Assembly: GCF_024124665.1 (NCBI RefSeq) | Contig: NZ_JAMXSB010000007.1 | Coordinates: 248,001-312,000 of the forward strand | Direction: 5' to 3' | Length of the DNA: 64,000 nt | Origin: Pleionea sp. CnH1-48 | GTDB taxonomy: Bacteria; Pseudomonadota; Gammaproteobacteria; Enterobacterales; Kangiellaceae | Shown: piece by piece, positions 17,545 through 28,115 of the stretch | How the letters are laid out: the number at the start of each line of letters is the position of its first letter | How positions within the stretch are numbered: the first letter of the stretch is position 1 | Position numbers and translations under genes: made by a program | The notes under the pieces: model-generated | What the model was told of the DNA's origin: nothing | The model's input: the letters and a program-made list of their open reading frames with translations, nothing else | Databases searched by the model: none

Positions 17545-18018
17545 CTACTCTGCGCTTATTTCGCCTTGCTCAGAAATCAGTTCTTCAAGCTTTTCCAAAT
17601 CAGGAATGGTGGCTTGAATGGAACCAATTTTAACGCGTGCTTTATCGGCGATACCTAGCTCAACCTCTTCAACCAAAGAAATGGCTGGCCGTGTTACGTG
17701 GGTCAAACGAGGGATGCCTTGTACGATGATCGCAATATAAGGTAGTTCTTCACTATCGCCAATGGTATTCACCACGGCCACACGTGAGCGCTTATTGGCT
17801 TGTGGATCTTCGCCGCCATTAAGAATATCAACAGAGACCAAAGGTACTTTCATATTACGCCAGTTAAGATGGCCAATGTACCATTCTGGCCCAACATCAT
17901 TCAGTCGCTCAACATCCCCAAAAGGTACAATCTCTGCCACTGTTGAGTTGGGCAACAAAATGCTTTGATCAACAATCGGGATCATTAAGCTATAAACTTC
18001 ATTTATTTGTTGTTCCAC
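17545..18018 (-). CDS. chpC: CheW-like coupling protein of the Pil-Chp system
   Basis: The 157-residue protein is a single CheW-like domain, with the typical ending of SH3-like strands (IGHLNWRNMKVPLVSVDIL in the middle). It is the last gene of the Pil-Chp chemosensory operon, 15 bp after chpB, the same position as chpC in P. aeruginosa. There ChpC connects extra chemoreceptors to the ChpA kinase. The N-terminus (MEQQINEVYSLMIPI) matches this subgroup. The symbol is given from gene order plus domain. Confidence 0.85.
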   Translation of the reverse strand: MEQQINEVYSLMIPIVDQSILLPNSTVAEIVPFGDVERLNDVGPEWYIGHLNWRNMKVPLVSVDILNGGEDPQANKRSRVAVVNTIGDSEELPYIAIIVQGIPRLTHVTRPAISLVEEVELGIADKARVKIGSIQATIPDLEKLEELISEQGEISAE

Positions 18019-18033
18019 ACAATTCTCCTGGCT

Positions 18034-20397
18034 TTATGGTATGGGCGAGGCAACGCTAACTGAATTATACAATTGCGCCAGACGCTCGGCGAGCTCTTCT
18101 GGGCTACCAATATACTCAACTTTATCGGTTTCAATAACAGAATCGGGCATGCTGCTATTGGCACAGGTATCCGGCTGCTGTGCCCAGACTTTGCAACCTG
18201 ATTCACTGGCTTGCAAAATGCCTGCTTTGCCGTCATCACCCATGCCGCTAAATACAATTGCACCACATCGGCTTTGATAAACCGTTGCTGCGGCTTTGAT
18301 AACATCATCAATGCAAGGCGCATAAGGCGGCGTCCATGGGGTATGTTTAGGACCCAATGTTTTATCTTGGCCGAACACAATATTATGTTTGATGGGTGCG
18401 ATATAAATCGTTCCAGGCTCCATCGTCACCTGTTGTTCAATGATCTGCGCACTGAAAGGCGTTTGCGTGTCGAGAATATTAGCCAACACAGGCAAAAAGT
18501 TTTCGTCAATATGCTGGGCAAGTACAAAAGCAACATTTAATTCTGACGGTAATGCTTGAAGAAAACGTTTAACAGCCGCAGGACCACCAAGAGATGCTCC
18601 TAATACCCAAACATTTAAATCGGGTAACTCTGGCTCAGACTCCACATCTTCAAACTCTTCATCATCAGCTACTTCAAACACCATATTAACCGCTGTGTCT
18701 TCTAACAACGGTATATCAAAATCATCACTGGACTCGACTTCTGACTCAGAGGATGACTCTATGACTTCATCGGTCGCAGATTCTTCAAAATCCAGATGGG
18801 TATCGGTATCTAATGTGGTCTCATCACTGTCCATATCAAGCCCACCAGATGGGAGCTCGAAATCCAGCTCGCTGTCACTGATGGATGTTTTGGGTTGTGA
18901 TAGATGATCACTGTCATCGCTACTGGCTACCTCGGTATCAAAATCCAGATCCAGAGTTAACTCCGGCTCTGCACTGAAAGTATCTAATTCTGGCTCAATC
19001 GCTTCAGGCTCGTTTTGATTCTCAGCGGAAAATATGTCCAGTTGCTCGTCTTCGCTGTTTTCCATTGCCTGAACTTCAGCAGGGATATCTGGCTGACTAG
19101 CCTTATGCTCATCAAAAGCACTGTCTAAATCCGCTTCAAAATCCGTCATTGCCTGCTCAAGCTCATCATCACTTAATGACAACTCACCTTCATCGAGTGT
19201 AGACACAGGTTCAGTCTCAGGCTCAAGTTCTACTTCGAGTTCTGATTCTACTTCAAAGGCTTCTTCATTAAGCTCATTGGTGTCGATAGCCAATGCATCA
19301 GTGGTTTCTTCTTTCCACTCAGTTTCTTCTTCGATGATATCCAGCTCAGGTATCGCAGAACTATCGGTTTCGCTTTCAACAGATTCACCAAAGTTGATAT
19401 CAAAGTCTTCGTCTTCAATACCTTCAAGGCTGATGGCCTCTATATCATTGTCGTCGTCAGGGCTATCGATTTCATTACTCTGCTCCGATACTCCCATTAA
19501 TTCGGCGGTAAAATCATCGACAGGCTCAAGACTCTCAGGAAAGCTCTCTTCAATGAGTGTTACTTCTTGTTCCTGAGTATCAAAAGAGTTTTCGTTAGCG
19601 CTTTCTGTCGTCAATCCATCATCTAAACTAAAGTCGAGGCTCTCTTCGATGGATTCAATAGAAAGCACTTCTTCGTCATCAGCCTCATCACTGGAGTCAG
19701 GAGCATCTTGAATGCTCTCAATATCCTCTTCAAAGTCCAGATCAAAACTTTCTTCAATGGCATCAGCCGACAATTCTTCTGTAGTCTCTTCGTCTATCGC
19801 GGCTGGAGGAGCGACAACATTTTCTGCCGTTGGAATATCTTCAGCAGGAGAATCAGCTTCTTCCAGTTCAGACAGTTCTCGAGTTAACTCTTCTGCAGAG
19901 AAAGAAGATTCTGAGCTCTCAGGATCGTCGGTTATTTCGTCGAGTACCGACTCCAACTGATGAGTCGCATCATCCAATTTGATGATGGATTCTTCGGTTT
20001 CCATAGTCACTGCAAGCGCAGCAGACTCTGAGTCATCTAACAATGAGGGCGCTGGCTGGGTCATTTCGATACCAGCCATCTCATAAAGTCGTTGCAGTAG
20101 ATTTCGGCACCAGAACTCAGGATGAGTCTGTTTGCCTAAAGAACCCCGTTCATTAAAAAATACTGGGATAGATGATTGATCGAGCAAGTCATCGAGAGCA
20201 TCGCTCCAATCATTGTCATCAATATCTAGTAACCAGACATGTAGATTTTCAGCAGCGATATGATCGGCTGCAATCTCTTCTGGAGAAATACAATACTCAA
20301 TCGCAACGGATTGCTCTTTCAACAGGCCGACAAGACTTTCTGTTTCTTCCCCGCCTGATGAAATAATACCTAACGAAAGTGTTCCCTGCTGTTTCAT
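18034..20397 (-). CDS. chpB: CheB-type methylesterase with very long acidic linker (ChpB)
   Basis: The C-terminal 190 residues are a CheB methylesterase: the catalytic Ser in VLGASLGGPAAV, the His in LAQHIDENF and the Asp in FSGMGDDGKAGIL are all present. It should remove methyl groups from PilJ glutamates. Residues 1-110 look like a degenerate receiver domain: beta strands are recognisable (LGIISSGG, VWLLDID) but the phosphoacceptor context is poor. Between them is a roughly 450-residue, strongly acidic, Ser/Glu/Asp-rich, probably disordered linker. With 787 residues it is over twice the length of P. aeruginosa ChpB. The start ATG overlaps the chpA stop by four bases, so translation is coupled. 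Confidence 0.9.
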   Translation of the reverse strand: MKQQGTLSLGIISSGGEETESLVGLLKEQSVAIEYCISPEEIAADHIAAENLHVWLLDIDDNDWSDALDDLLDQSSIPVFFNERGSLGKQTHPEFWCRNLLQRLYEMAGIEMTQPAPSLLDDSESAALAVTMETEESIIKLDDATHQLESVLDEITDDPESSESSFSAEELTRELSELEEADSPAEDIPTAENVVAPPAAIDEETTEELSADAIEESFDLDFEEDIESIQDAPDSSDEADDEEVLSIESIEESLDFSLDDGLTTESANENSFDTQEQEVTLIEESFPESLEPVDDFTAELMGVSEQSNEIDSPDDDNDIEAISLEGIEDEDFDINFGESVESETDSSAIPELDIIEEETEWKEETTDALAIDTNELNEEAFEVESELEVELEPETEPVSTLDEGELSLSDDELEQAMTDFEADLDSAFDEHKASQPDIPAEVQAMENSEDEQLDIFSAENQNEPEAIEPELDTFSAEPELTLDLDFDTEVASSDDSDHLSQPKTSISDSELDFELPSGGLDMDSDETTLDTDTHLDFEESATDEVIESSSESEVESSDDFDIPLLEDTAVNMVFEVADDEEFEDVESEPELPDLNVWVLGASLGGPAAVKRFLQALPSELNVAFVLAQHIDENFLPVLANILDTQTPFSAQIIEQQVTMEPGTIYIAPIKHNIVFGQDKTLGPKHTPWTPPYAPCIDDVIKAAATVYQSRCGAIVFSGMGDDGKAGILQASESGCKVWAQQPDTCANSSMPDSVIETDKVEYIGSPEELAERLAQLYNSVSVASPIP

Positions 20398-23300
20398 TGC
20401 CCATGCCCAGGTAATAAAGACTCAATGGTTTGCAGCAGATCTACCTCATTATAAGGCTTACCCATATAGCGATTCACACCAATAGACTCGGCTCTCTGAC
20501 GGTGCTTCTCTCCAGTACGAGAAGTAATCATGATAATGGGTAAGTCTTTTAAACGATCATCGTGGCGCATAATGGTTGCCAGCTCAAAACCATCCATACG
20601 TGGCATCTCGATATCCAGCAACATAACATCAGGCTTGTGATCATGAAGCACGTTGAGAGCATCAACACCGTCTTTTGCTGTCAGCACTTTATAATCATGG
20701 CGCTGTAGCAGACGTTGAGTTACTTTTCTCACCGTAATCGAGTCATCAACAACCATTACTGTTGGCACTCGTTCTTCAACCACGTCTTCAAGAATATGCT
20801 CTTCGCTCTGAACCGCATCCACACGACGAGTCAGTGCAGGAACGTCCAATATCAGAACAACACGTCCATCCCCAAGAATCGTTGCTCCAGACAATCCACT
20901 TAACAAACTAAGCTGTTGTCCAACGGACTTCACAACGATCTCACGGCTACCTAAGAGTTCATCTACCTGAACCGCTGTTGGATGCTCTGCGCCGTGCAAC
21001 AATAAGATAGGCAGCGGACGTGTAACCCCTTCCAGATTTGGACGGCGATTATGATCTAATAACTGCCCCATATAGCGCATGGTGTAAGACATACCCGCAT
21101 ACTCAAAACGAGAATCAGGATTGTTGTAGTACTCTTGAACTTCATAAGGGCTGATACGCACAATACCCTCAATGTTGGTCAAAGGTATGGCATAAAGATC
21201 ATCACCGACCTGAATCATCAACGCTTGGTTGACAGATACGGTAAAGGGCAGTTTTACGGTAAAGGTTGCGCCCTTACCAACTTCAGAGTTGATTTCAACC
21301 ACACCACCCATTTGCTTGATTTCACTGCTCACGACGTCCATACCGACACCACGACCAGAAATCTGAGTCACTTCGGTGGCGGTACTGAAACCCGCTTCAA
21401 AGATCATCTGCTGTAATTCGTGATCCGTTAACTCGGAGTTTTCTGTAATCAACTCACGCTCAAGTGCTTTGGCACGAATAGCATCAATATTTAATCCGCG
21501 ACCATCATCAGTGATCTCAATGAATACCTCAGAGCCTTGACGATACATTCGAATGCGTACACGACCAGTCTCTGGCTTGCTCGCAGCGATACGCTCTTGA
21601 GGGTTTTCGATACCGTGATCCATCGCGTTACGCAGCATGTGCTCAATCGGCGCAATCATACGTTCTAGTACAGTACGGTCCATCTCACCATCCGCACTGA
21701 TGGACAAGTCAACGGTTTTACCTAATTCGTTTCCTATCTGACGTACGATACGACGCAGTCTTGGTACCAAGCTATCGAACGGAATCATGCGCGTACGCAT
21801 TAAGCTTTCTTGCATTTCCGTATTCACTCGACCTTGCTGCAACAAGAGCGTTTCTGCGTCACCAGCGAGGTTATCCAAACTGTCTTTTACCGACAGCAAA
21901 TCCGCAGCACTCTCGCCGAGTATACGAGTCAGTTCCTGCTGACGGGTATAACGGTCAAATTCCAGCGGGTCAAAATCATCATACTGACCAGTAATTTCTC
22001 GACGATACTCGATCTGTGCGTCCGTCTCGATTTCCAGATTACGTAGCTGCTCACGTAAACGGTCAATGGCTTGGTCCATCTCGTCAAGGTTGTAACGTAA
22101 TACCGATACCTGCTGATCCAGACGAGCTCGGAAGATACTGGTTTCACCTGCGAGGTTAACTAAACTTTCAAGCTGATCGGAGCCGATACGAACCACTTCT
22201 TGCTGGCGCGAACGACGTTGAGGCGCAGCGTCATCTGCGGTTGTTTCTGGCTCAGGCTTCTTAGTAAAGGGCACCACTTTGGGTGTAGCGGTTTCGGCTT
22301 CGACAGGTGCCGGTGCAGAAGTAGTAATCTCTTCAAGCGGCTCGCCTTTCACCAATTGATCCAGCTGTAGCATGTAGGCTGCTGGCGTTGTGATCTGATG
22401 CTTACTGCGAACCTCTTCCACCATACTGCCGATAACATCGTAACCTTTCATCACAAATTGAATATGTGATTTATCGGTGGTTATCTTGCCGTCAGCAACA
22501 GATTCAAAATAACTTTCGAGCTCGTGAGTCAAATCACCAAGCGCGGTTAGATTTGATAAACGCGCGCCGCCTTTTAAGGTGTGCAGGCTACGCTGTAATG
22601 TTTCAATAGACGATTTGTCAGCGGTATCATGACTCCATACCTGCAATGCTTCGTCCATGTTCTCAAGAATTTCATCTGCCTCTTCGAGATAGATATCGAG
22701 AACTTCTTCGCCGTCTTCATCCAGCTCAATTTTTTGAACTTCACCACTTTCGGCAGCAACTTCAACAACCTCAGGAACACTTGGTGTAATGTCTTCAACC
22801 AATTCATCTTCGGTTGCCACACTAGCGACTTCATCCGCGCTATCGCTGACGGCATCTTCAACAGCATCGGGCTCATCAACGTAACGACGAATCTCAGCTA
22901 ACAAACGCTCATCAAACTGATAGCTACCGTGATCACGCAGCTCTTCAATCATGACTCGGAAGGCGTCAAGGAATTTGAAGGATACAGTAATGTGTTTATC
23001 TTGAAGATCGACTTCGGCACTTGAAATAGCCTGATATAAATCTTCTAAACCGTGGGCCAGATTACCCGCAGACATAACACCAGCCATACGCGCACTGCCT
23101 TTTAAGGTGTGCAAATTACGTTGTAGGTTGGCGACATGTATCAAATCTTGAGGCTCAGATTTCCAGGCCTCCATGCGTTCTTCAATTTCTTCAACAAGTT
23201 CATCAGCTTCTTCGAGGAAGAACTCTAACAACTCTTCATCGATTTCATCTTCAGCTTCATGAACATCTTCTGGACGAATAGTTTCTGCCTGCTCTTCATG

Positions 23301-26300
23301 GGTATCTTCGATAGCAGGAGTAACGAACTCCACAACTTCTTCAACGGGAGCTTCAGCAACAGGTTCTTCTTGCGGCTCTTCAGTTGTGCTCTCTTCTACC
23401 TCTGGCAGCAGTTCTGGCTCAACAACAATATTTTCAACTTCTGGTGCATCAGCAATGTCTTCTGCAACATCTTCTTCAGACACAGCTTCTTCTGACGCAA
23501 TATCTTCAGTGAGTATCGGCGACCAGTTTTGCAATTCATCGATGAGGTCGGCAGGACTTGGCAGGCGATGCTCTATCGCGGCTAAGTTCAGATACTCTAA
23601 AACTTGCTCTAATGCGCGGCTACCTAGCTGGTAGTAGTCATCATATTTAACTGCTTGAGTGTCTGCATCAAAGAAGCTTTCAAGCTCAGATGCTAACTGC
23701 TCCACTTCTTCAAGCACAGCCATATTAGCGCCACGCTTGAGGGTATGCATTTCTGCCTGTAAGTTGGTTTGAGCCTGACCCACATCAGCTTCGCGCCACT
23801 GTTCAAGTAGCTCCTGCGCTTCAGACACAATATCCATGCCTTCTGCCAAGAAGATACTGAGCAGCTCAGGATCTCGGTGTACCACATCACCTGACACAGC
23901 AACATCTTCGCCGAGTGTTTTCACCATATTAGCGCGCTGTTGAGTGAACTCATCAACCAGCTGCTGTTTTAAATCGTTGTGGTAATGTTTGTTTTCTTTT
24001 AGTGCTTCAATGCAATTGTCGAGATAACTTTCGGCTAACACAAAGTGTTCAATAAACTCTTTGCTCAGAGCAAGATCACGCTGTTTGTAATCTTTAATCA
24101 ACAATTCAAGCGGGCTAACCAGATCAGCAATTTCGGCAACTTCTGCCATGTGTGCACTACCTTTTAAGGTATGTAGAGCACGTAGCAGCTCATCAGATGC
24201 CATGTTGCGTTTTTCTGTAGCAACTTCACGATTGAAGCTCTTAATAACTTCTAGATGTCCTTCGGCTTCATTTATAAAGATTTCCAGCAATACTGGATCA
24301 ATATCAGAATCCAGATGAGCCACTGCATCGTCTGCTTCTGGCTCAAGCGCTTCTTCAAGAGATTCTGCATCTATCTCTAAAGTTTCTTCTGCTGGGCTTT
24401 CAGCAAATTCTTCTTCGACAACATGCTCAAGATCTTCTGTTTCGGCAAAACTCAGCTCGTCAACTACAGGGCTGGCTTCTTCTTCGATAACAGGCTCAAG
24501 TACTTCATCATCCAGCTCAAGCGGCTCATCTTCGGCAACAAAGTCAACAGACTCAAGTTCATCGGTAACTTCTGCTTCTAAAGTCTCTAGTACAGTCTCG
24601 TCTAACTCCGGAGTGACAAGTTCGTCATCTGTTTCCAGTAAGGCTTCATCAATAGCAAATTCATCGGCGGCTTCTCCATCACTGGATAAGTCTTCTGTGT
24701 CGAGTTCAAGTGTCTCAGCAAATTCTTCTTCTGCGGGAGCTTCTTCAACAGAGGTTTCTTCAGCAGCTTCAACAATTTCTGGCTCAACAGCCTCAGGCTC
24801 TACAACTTCTTCGACTGCTTCTTCTACAGGCTCAGCAACGGCCTCTACAGGTGGCTCTGCAGCAGGAGCAACTTCTTGTGGTAGCGGCAATGGCTCACCA
24901 TTAGAAATGGCATGAGCTTTGGCCATGATAAAGTCGGGGCCTTCTGCAGGTAACTGATTTTTGGAGAAAGCGTCAACCAGACTCGGCATCATAGCTGTCG
25001 CTTCTTTAATAATACTAAAGACAATGTGATCCGCTTTGATGGTGCCATCAAGCACTCGATTTAGCATGTTTTCGATGGACCAGGCCAACTCACCAGCGAG
25101 GCTTGCCCCAACTAATCGGCCACTGCCTTTCAATGTGTGATAAGAACGGCGAATCGTCGTCAGCGTTTCTTCATCATCAGGCTTTTCGATCCAACGAGGC
25201 AATAATTCATTAATCGACTCAAGTTCTTCTTCAGCTTCTTCAATAAAGATCTCGAGTACTTCGTCATCAATAAGACTTTCGTCGGGAGCTTTATTTACCG
25301 CAATACTTTCGGCAGGTGGAGCAACCGCTGGAGCAGGCGTCTCAACAGGCGCAGCCTCTGGCTCCTGTGCCGGAGCGGGCTCAACCGCTTTTTCTGCTGC
25401 CGCTGCCGCCGCTTCTTCTTTTGCTTTTGCCTCGGCAGCTGCAATCGCCTCACGCTCAGCAATAATCGCCGCAGATTTCTCTAACTCATCATGCAGGATC
25501 TGTTGACTGTTCTTCGCTGCATTTAAGACAGAGTCAAAAGCAGAAGAACCAATTTCGCCGTAATTTTCTAGACAATATTCAATACTGGTAATGATGTCTG
25601 CTAAAGCATCCATCACCGACTCACTGGGCTTTTCGTGCAGCTCCAATAAGTTTTGCTCAACAAACAAGTCAGCGTTATTTAACAAGTCAGCGGCGGCTTC
25701 AAACCCGATGATGCGTAAGCCACCTTGGATTTCGAGCAACAACTCAGGTACATTTTGAATGAGCTCAAAGTTAAATGAGGATGCAATAAAGTCAACAATG
25801 CTGTCTTTCGCTTTTTGTAGATTAGCCTGGCTAGCACTGAGTAATTGAATTTTTGCTTCATCCAGCTGCGCTTCAGCGGATACTGCTTCTTGTCGAGCCG
25901 CTAACTCATCGGCCGAAGCTTCTTCTTGATCCGCAACATCAGCAGGTTTCACATTCGCTAAATTGGCTTCAACAAAGAGCAAAGCACCCGCGACATCCAT
26001 TACTACGGCATCAGAAATTTCATCGCCTGACTCGATGCATTTATTGAGTGTGATGATCTGTTGTTTCACCACATCTCTTGGAATGCCAAGTCCCAGAATA
26101 CCTAAGGTATCGGTAATCTTTTGCAGACTGGGAATTAACGCCGAAAGTTTTGCATGACTTTTATCACCGCCACGAACAAAAAGATCCAAAGTATCTTTTA
26201 CGTTAATCAAATCGTCATTAATGGCGCCAACAACGGTTTCAATAGCCCCTGAGTCGGGCCCTTGCATACGACGTCGCTCTTCTTCAACCACCTGATCTGA

Positions 26301-27191
26301 TGGCAAGGCATCGGATAGATTAAACGTCTCTTTTAACCGTTTGATATTGGCATGATTCGATTCAGACTTTGCAACGTAGTACAAAAGGTTCTTTAACAAA
26401 TCATCAGGGATCTTATCGTTGAGCGCTTCGTTACCGACATCCGCTAAACGTTTAATATAACGATCTACTTTGCCTAACAGCGCATGGACCGCAGGATCCT
26501 TGTACTGACCTTTTTCAATAATCGCTAATAAGAAACCATCGGCTATCCACCAAAGATGGCCAACGGGATAACCCGCACTCACGGCTTCTAAACGTTCCAA
26601 TACTTTGTGCATGCGTTGAATACCTTCTTTGATATTCGTACTGCGCATAACACTGAGCAAACCTTTTTGATAGTGATGGCGGAATTTCTTAGCTAACTCT
26701 TTAAACTCAGCAGCTGGAAGTGATTGTTGACCGCCTGCAGGCTCTGGTGGGCTCACACCCGACAACTGAGGCGCAAAAATAGCACTCTCTGCTAGTGGAG
26801 CAACGCCACGAGAGGCGCGTAATTCGTTTAATAAAGGTAATAAAACAACCGGTAGATCACGTCGACCTTCTTGGACGCGATCAAGATAACTGGGTAATTG
26901 CAGCAAGCTGCCCATTAACACTTCAAGTGCTTTTTCTTTTGCTACGAATTTGCCATTGGCAATCGCATCTGCCAGGTGCTCCATCTCTTCGGCTAGTAAT
27001 GCAGCGCCGTAGAATTCGAGCATTTGTAACGTGCCGCGAACCTGGTGTAAACAACTGATACAGAAACGGATCTGCGTGACATCACTGTCATTTTCAGCAA
27101 ACGCTTCTAACCCCTGCCGAGCCTGGTCCAGAGATTTATTAATCTCTTTGCGAACCCAACTGAGAGCTAATTGTTCATTCGTATCGGCCAT
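20394..27191 (-). CDS. chpA: Multi-Hpt hybrid histidine kinase of the type IV pilus chemosensory system
   Basis: A 2265-residue CheA-like kinase. Five canonical Hpt phosphotransfer motifs (HTLKG, or HTLKR in the third) put the phospho-His at about residues 685, 1007, 1149, 1361 and 1537; a degenerate N-terminal Hpt-like unit has LHQVRGTL at residue 49. The kinase core follows from about 1670: dimerisation helices (IGSDQLESLVNLAGETS), ATP-binding motifs (LRNAMDHGIENPQER, ITDDGRGLN, SGRGVGMDVV), a CheW-like domain, then a receiver domain with phosphoacceptor Asp2193 in LLDIEMPRMDG. Hpt domains are spaced by acidic linkers. ChpA in P. aeruginosa relays signals from PilJ to PilG/PilH to control twitching and cAMP. 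It overlaps chpB by four bases. Confidence 0.95.
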   Translation of the reverse strand: MADTNEQLALSWVRKEINKSLDQARQGLEAFAENDSDVTQIRFCISCLHQVRGTLQMLEFYGAALLAEEMEHLADAIANGKFVAKEKALEVLMGSLLQLPSYLDRVQEGRRDLPVVLLPLLNELRASRGVAPLAESAIFAPQLSGVSPPEPAGGQQSLPAAEFKELAKKFRHHYQKGLLSVMRSTNIKEGIQRMHKVLERLEAVSAGYPVGHLWWIADGFLLAIIEKGQYKDPAVHALLGKVDRYIKRLADVGNEALNDKIPDDLLKNLLYYVAKSESNHANIKRLKETFNLSDALPSDQVVEEERRRMQGPDSGAIETVVGAINDDLINVKDTLDLFVRGGDKSHAKLSALIPSLQKITDTLGILGLGIPRDVVKQQIITLNKCIESGDEISDAVVMDVAGALLFVEANLANVKPADVADQEEASADELAARQEAVSAEAQLDEAKIQLLSASQANLQKAKDSIVDFIASSFNFELIQNVPELLLEIQGGLRIIGFEAAADLLNNADLFVEQNLLELHEKPSESVMDALADIITSIEYCLENYGEIGSSAFDSVLNAAKNSQQILHDELEKSAAIIAEREAIAAAEAKAKEEAAAAAAEKAVEPAPAQEPEAAPVETPAPAVAPPAESIAVNKAPDESLIDDEVLEIFIEEAEEELESINELLPRWIEKPDDEETLTTIRRSYHTLKGSGRLVGASLAGELAWSIENMLNRVLDGTIKADHIVFSIIKEATAMMPSLVDAFSKNQLPAEGPDFIMAKAHAISNGEPLPLPQEVAPAAEPPVEAVAEPVEEAVEEVVEPEAVEPEIVEAAEETSVEEAPAEEEFAETLELDTEDLSSDGEAADEFAIDEALLETDDELVTPELDETVLETLEAEVTDELESVDFVAEDEPLELDDEVLEPVIEEEASPVVDELSFAETEDLEHVVEEEFAESPAEETLEIDAESLEEALEPEADDAVAHLDSDIDPVLLEIFINEAEGHLEVIKSFNREVATEKRNMASDELLRALHTLKGSAHMAEVAEIADLVSPLELLIKDYKQRDLALSKEFIEHFVLAESYLDNCIEALKENKHYHNDLKQQLVDEFTQQRANMVKTLGEDVAVSGDVVHRDPELLSIFLAEGMDIVSEAQELLEQWREADVGQAQTNLQAEMHTLKRGANMAVLEEVEQLASELESFFDADTQAVKYDDYYQLGSRALEQVLEYLNLAAIEHRLPSPADLIDELQNWSPILTEDIASEEAVSEEDVAEDIADAPEVENIVVEPELLPEVEESTTEEPQEEPVAEAPVEEVVEFVTPAIEDTHEEQAETIRPEDVHEAEDEIDEELLEFFLEEADELVEEIEERMEAWKSEPQDLIHVANLQRNLHTLKGSARMAGVMSAGNLAHGLEDLYQAISSAEVDLQDKHITVSFKFLDAFRVMIEELRDHGSYQFDERLLAEIRRYVDEPDAVEDAVSDSADEVASVATEDELVEDITPSVPEVVEVAAESGEVQKIELDEDGEEVLDIYLEEADEILENMDEALQVWSHDTADKSSIETLQRSLHTLKGGARLSNLTALGDLTHELESYFESVADGKITTDKSHIQFVMKGYDVIGSMVEEVRSKHQITTPAAYMLQLDQLVKGEPLEEITTSAPAPVEAETATPKVVPFTKKPEPETTADDAAPQRRSRQQEVVRIGSDQLESLVNLAGETSIFRARLDQQVSVLRYNLDEMDQAIDRLREQLRNLEIETDAQIEYRREITGQYDDFDPLEFDRYTRQQELTRILGESAADLLSVKDSLDNLAGDAETLLLQQGRVNTEMQESLMRTRMIPFDSLVPRLRRIVRQIGNELGKTVDLSISADGEMDRTVLERMIAPIEHMLRNAMDHGIENPQERIAASKPETGRVRIRMYRQGSEVFIEITDDGRGLNIDAIRAKALERELITENSELTDHELQQMIFEAGFSTATEVTQISGRGVGMDVVSSEIKQMGGVVEINSEVGKGATFTVKLPFTVSVNQALMIQVGDDLYAIPLTNIEGIVRISPYEVQEYYNNPDSRFEYAGMSYTMRYMGQLLDHNRRPNLEGVTRPLPILLLHGAEHPTAVQVDELLGSREIVVKSVGQQLSLLSGLSGATILGDGRVVLILDVPALTRRVDAVQSEEHILEDVVEERVPTVMVVDDSITVRKVTQRLLQRHDYKVLTAKDGVDALNVLHDHKPDVMLLDIEMPRMDGFELATIMRHDDRLKDLPIIMITSRTGEKHRQRAESIGVNRYMGKPYNEVDLLQTIESLLPGHGQ

Positions 27192-27215
27192 GCTTGCTCC
27201 GTTTATACTTCTTTT

Positions 27216-28094
27216 TTAACCACCAGCACGTAAATAAGCTTGGCAGTGTTTGGTGGAAACTTTTTCAATCAGAGGATGCGTCAAATTATTTAGCTCACCA
27301 GGCCCTAAGACGAGTAATCCGCCTGGCGAAAGTCGCTCAACAAAATGAGTCACGATGTGTTGTCTACGCATGTTCTGAAAATAAATCAGTACGTTCTGGC
27401 AATAAATAACGTCGTATTGTTGTTGTGGTGCTTTATCAAGCTCCAACACGTTGCCCTGAACAAAGCAGGTTCGATGACGAATGCTGTTTTTTACTTGCAT
27501 GTAATCATCAGGCAACTCTTCAAAATATTGTTTTAGCCAGTTAGAAGGTACTGTCGCTAGTTTGCGCTTGTGATAAATGCCTTCTCGCGCTTGTGCCAAC
27601 GCGGGAAAACTAATATCGATACCGGTGATCCCATAATAAAAATGCCGCCCTTGGTTGGTCAGTGGAGAAGTATCCAGTTCACTCATCAACAGAGCCAAAC
27701 TATAAACTTCTTCTCCTGTCGAACAACCTGCGCTCCACAGCTGAACATTCAGAGGCTTATCAGAAGGTTCTGCTGCGCTTTTTTTAATGAGCTTTTGAAT
27801 ATGGCTTTGAACGAGCTGCAACGAGGCTTGATCTCGGAAGAACCGCGTTTCGTGAACGGTTAACAGATCAACCAGATTAGTCCACTCTACTGCTGAGCTA
27901 ACTCCAGACTCCAAACTACGAAAATAACTATCGTAGTCTTCGAAGCCGGTCTCGCGCATACGTTGTGCAAGGCTGGTTATCAGAAAAGACTTACGATTTT
28001 CTGATAACCAAACTCCGGTTCGTTTCTCCAGAAGCCCCTGCCAGCGCTGGAACTCTTTTGAGTCCATTTCTGGCAGGTTGAGTATCGCCGCCAT
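27216..28094 (-). CDS. pilK: CheR-type chemoreceptor methyltransferase PilK
   Basis: A 292-residue cytoplasmic SAM-dependent methyltransferase. It has the CheR N-terminal helical domain (residues 10-80) and the catalytic domain with the SAM-binding motif LWSAGCSTGEEVYSLALLM and, near the end, YCQNVLIYFQ and SPGGLLVLGPGE. It should methylate glutamates of PilJ; ChpB reverses this. It lies between pilJ and chpA in the same order as P. aeruginosa, 21 bp after pilJ and 24 bp before chpA. Confidence 0.94.
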   Translation of the reverse strand: MAAILNLPEMDSKEFQRWQGLLEKRTGVWLSENRKSFLITSLAQRMRETGFEDYDSYFRSLESGVSSAVEWTNLVDLLTVHETRFFRDQASLQLVQSHIQKLIKKSAAEPSDKPLNVQLWSAGCSTGEEVYSLALLMSELDTSPLTNQGRHFYYGITGIDISFPALAQAREGIYHKRKLATVPSNWLKQYFEELPDDYMQVKNSIRHRTCFVQGNVLELDKAPQQQYDVIYCQNVLIYFQNMRRQHIVTHFVERLSPGGLLVLGPGELNNLTHPLIEKVSTKHCQAYLRAGG

Positions 28095-28115
28095 AATAAG
28101 GGCCGAGTCTTAATA

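Noticed and set aside
18695-19960. Serine-rich plus-strand frames opposite chpB (and similar ones opposite chpA near 24.6 kb)
   Set aside because: They are antisense shadows of the acidic Glu/Asp/Ser linkers and have no start signals.
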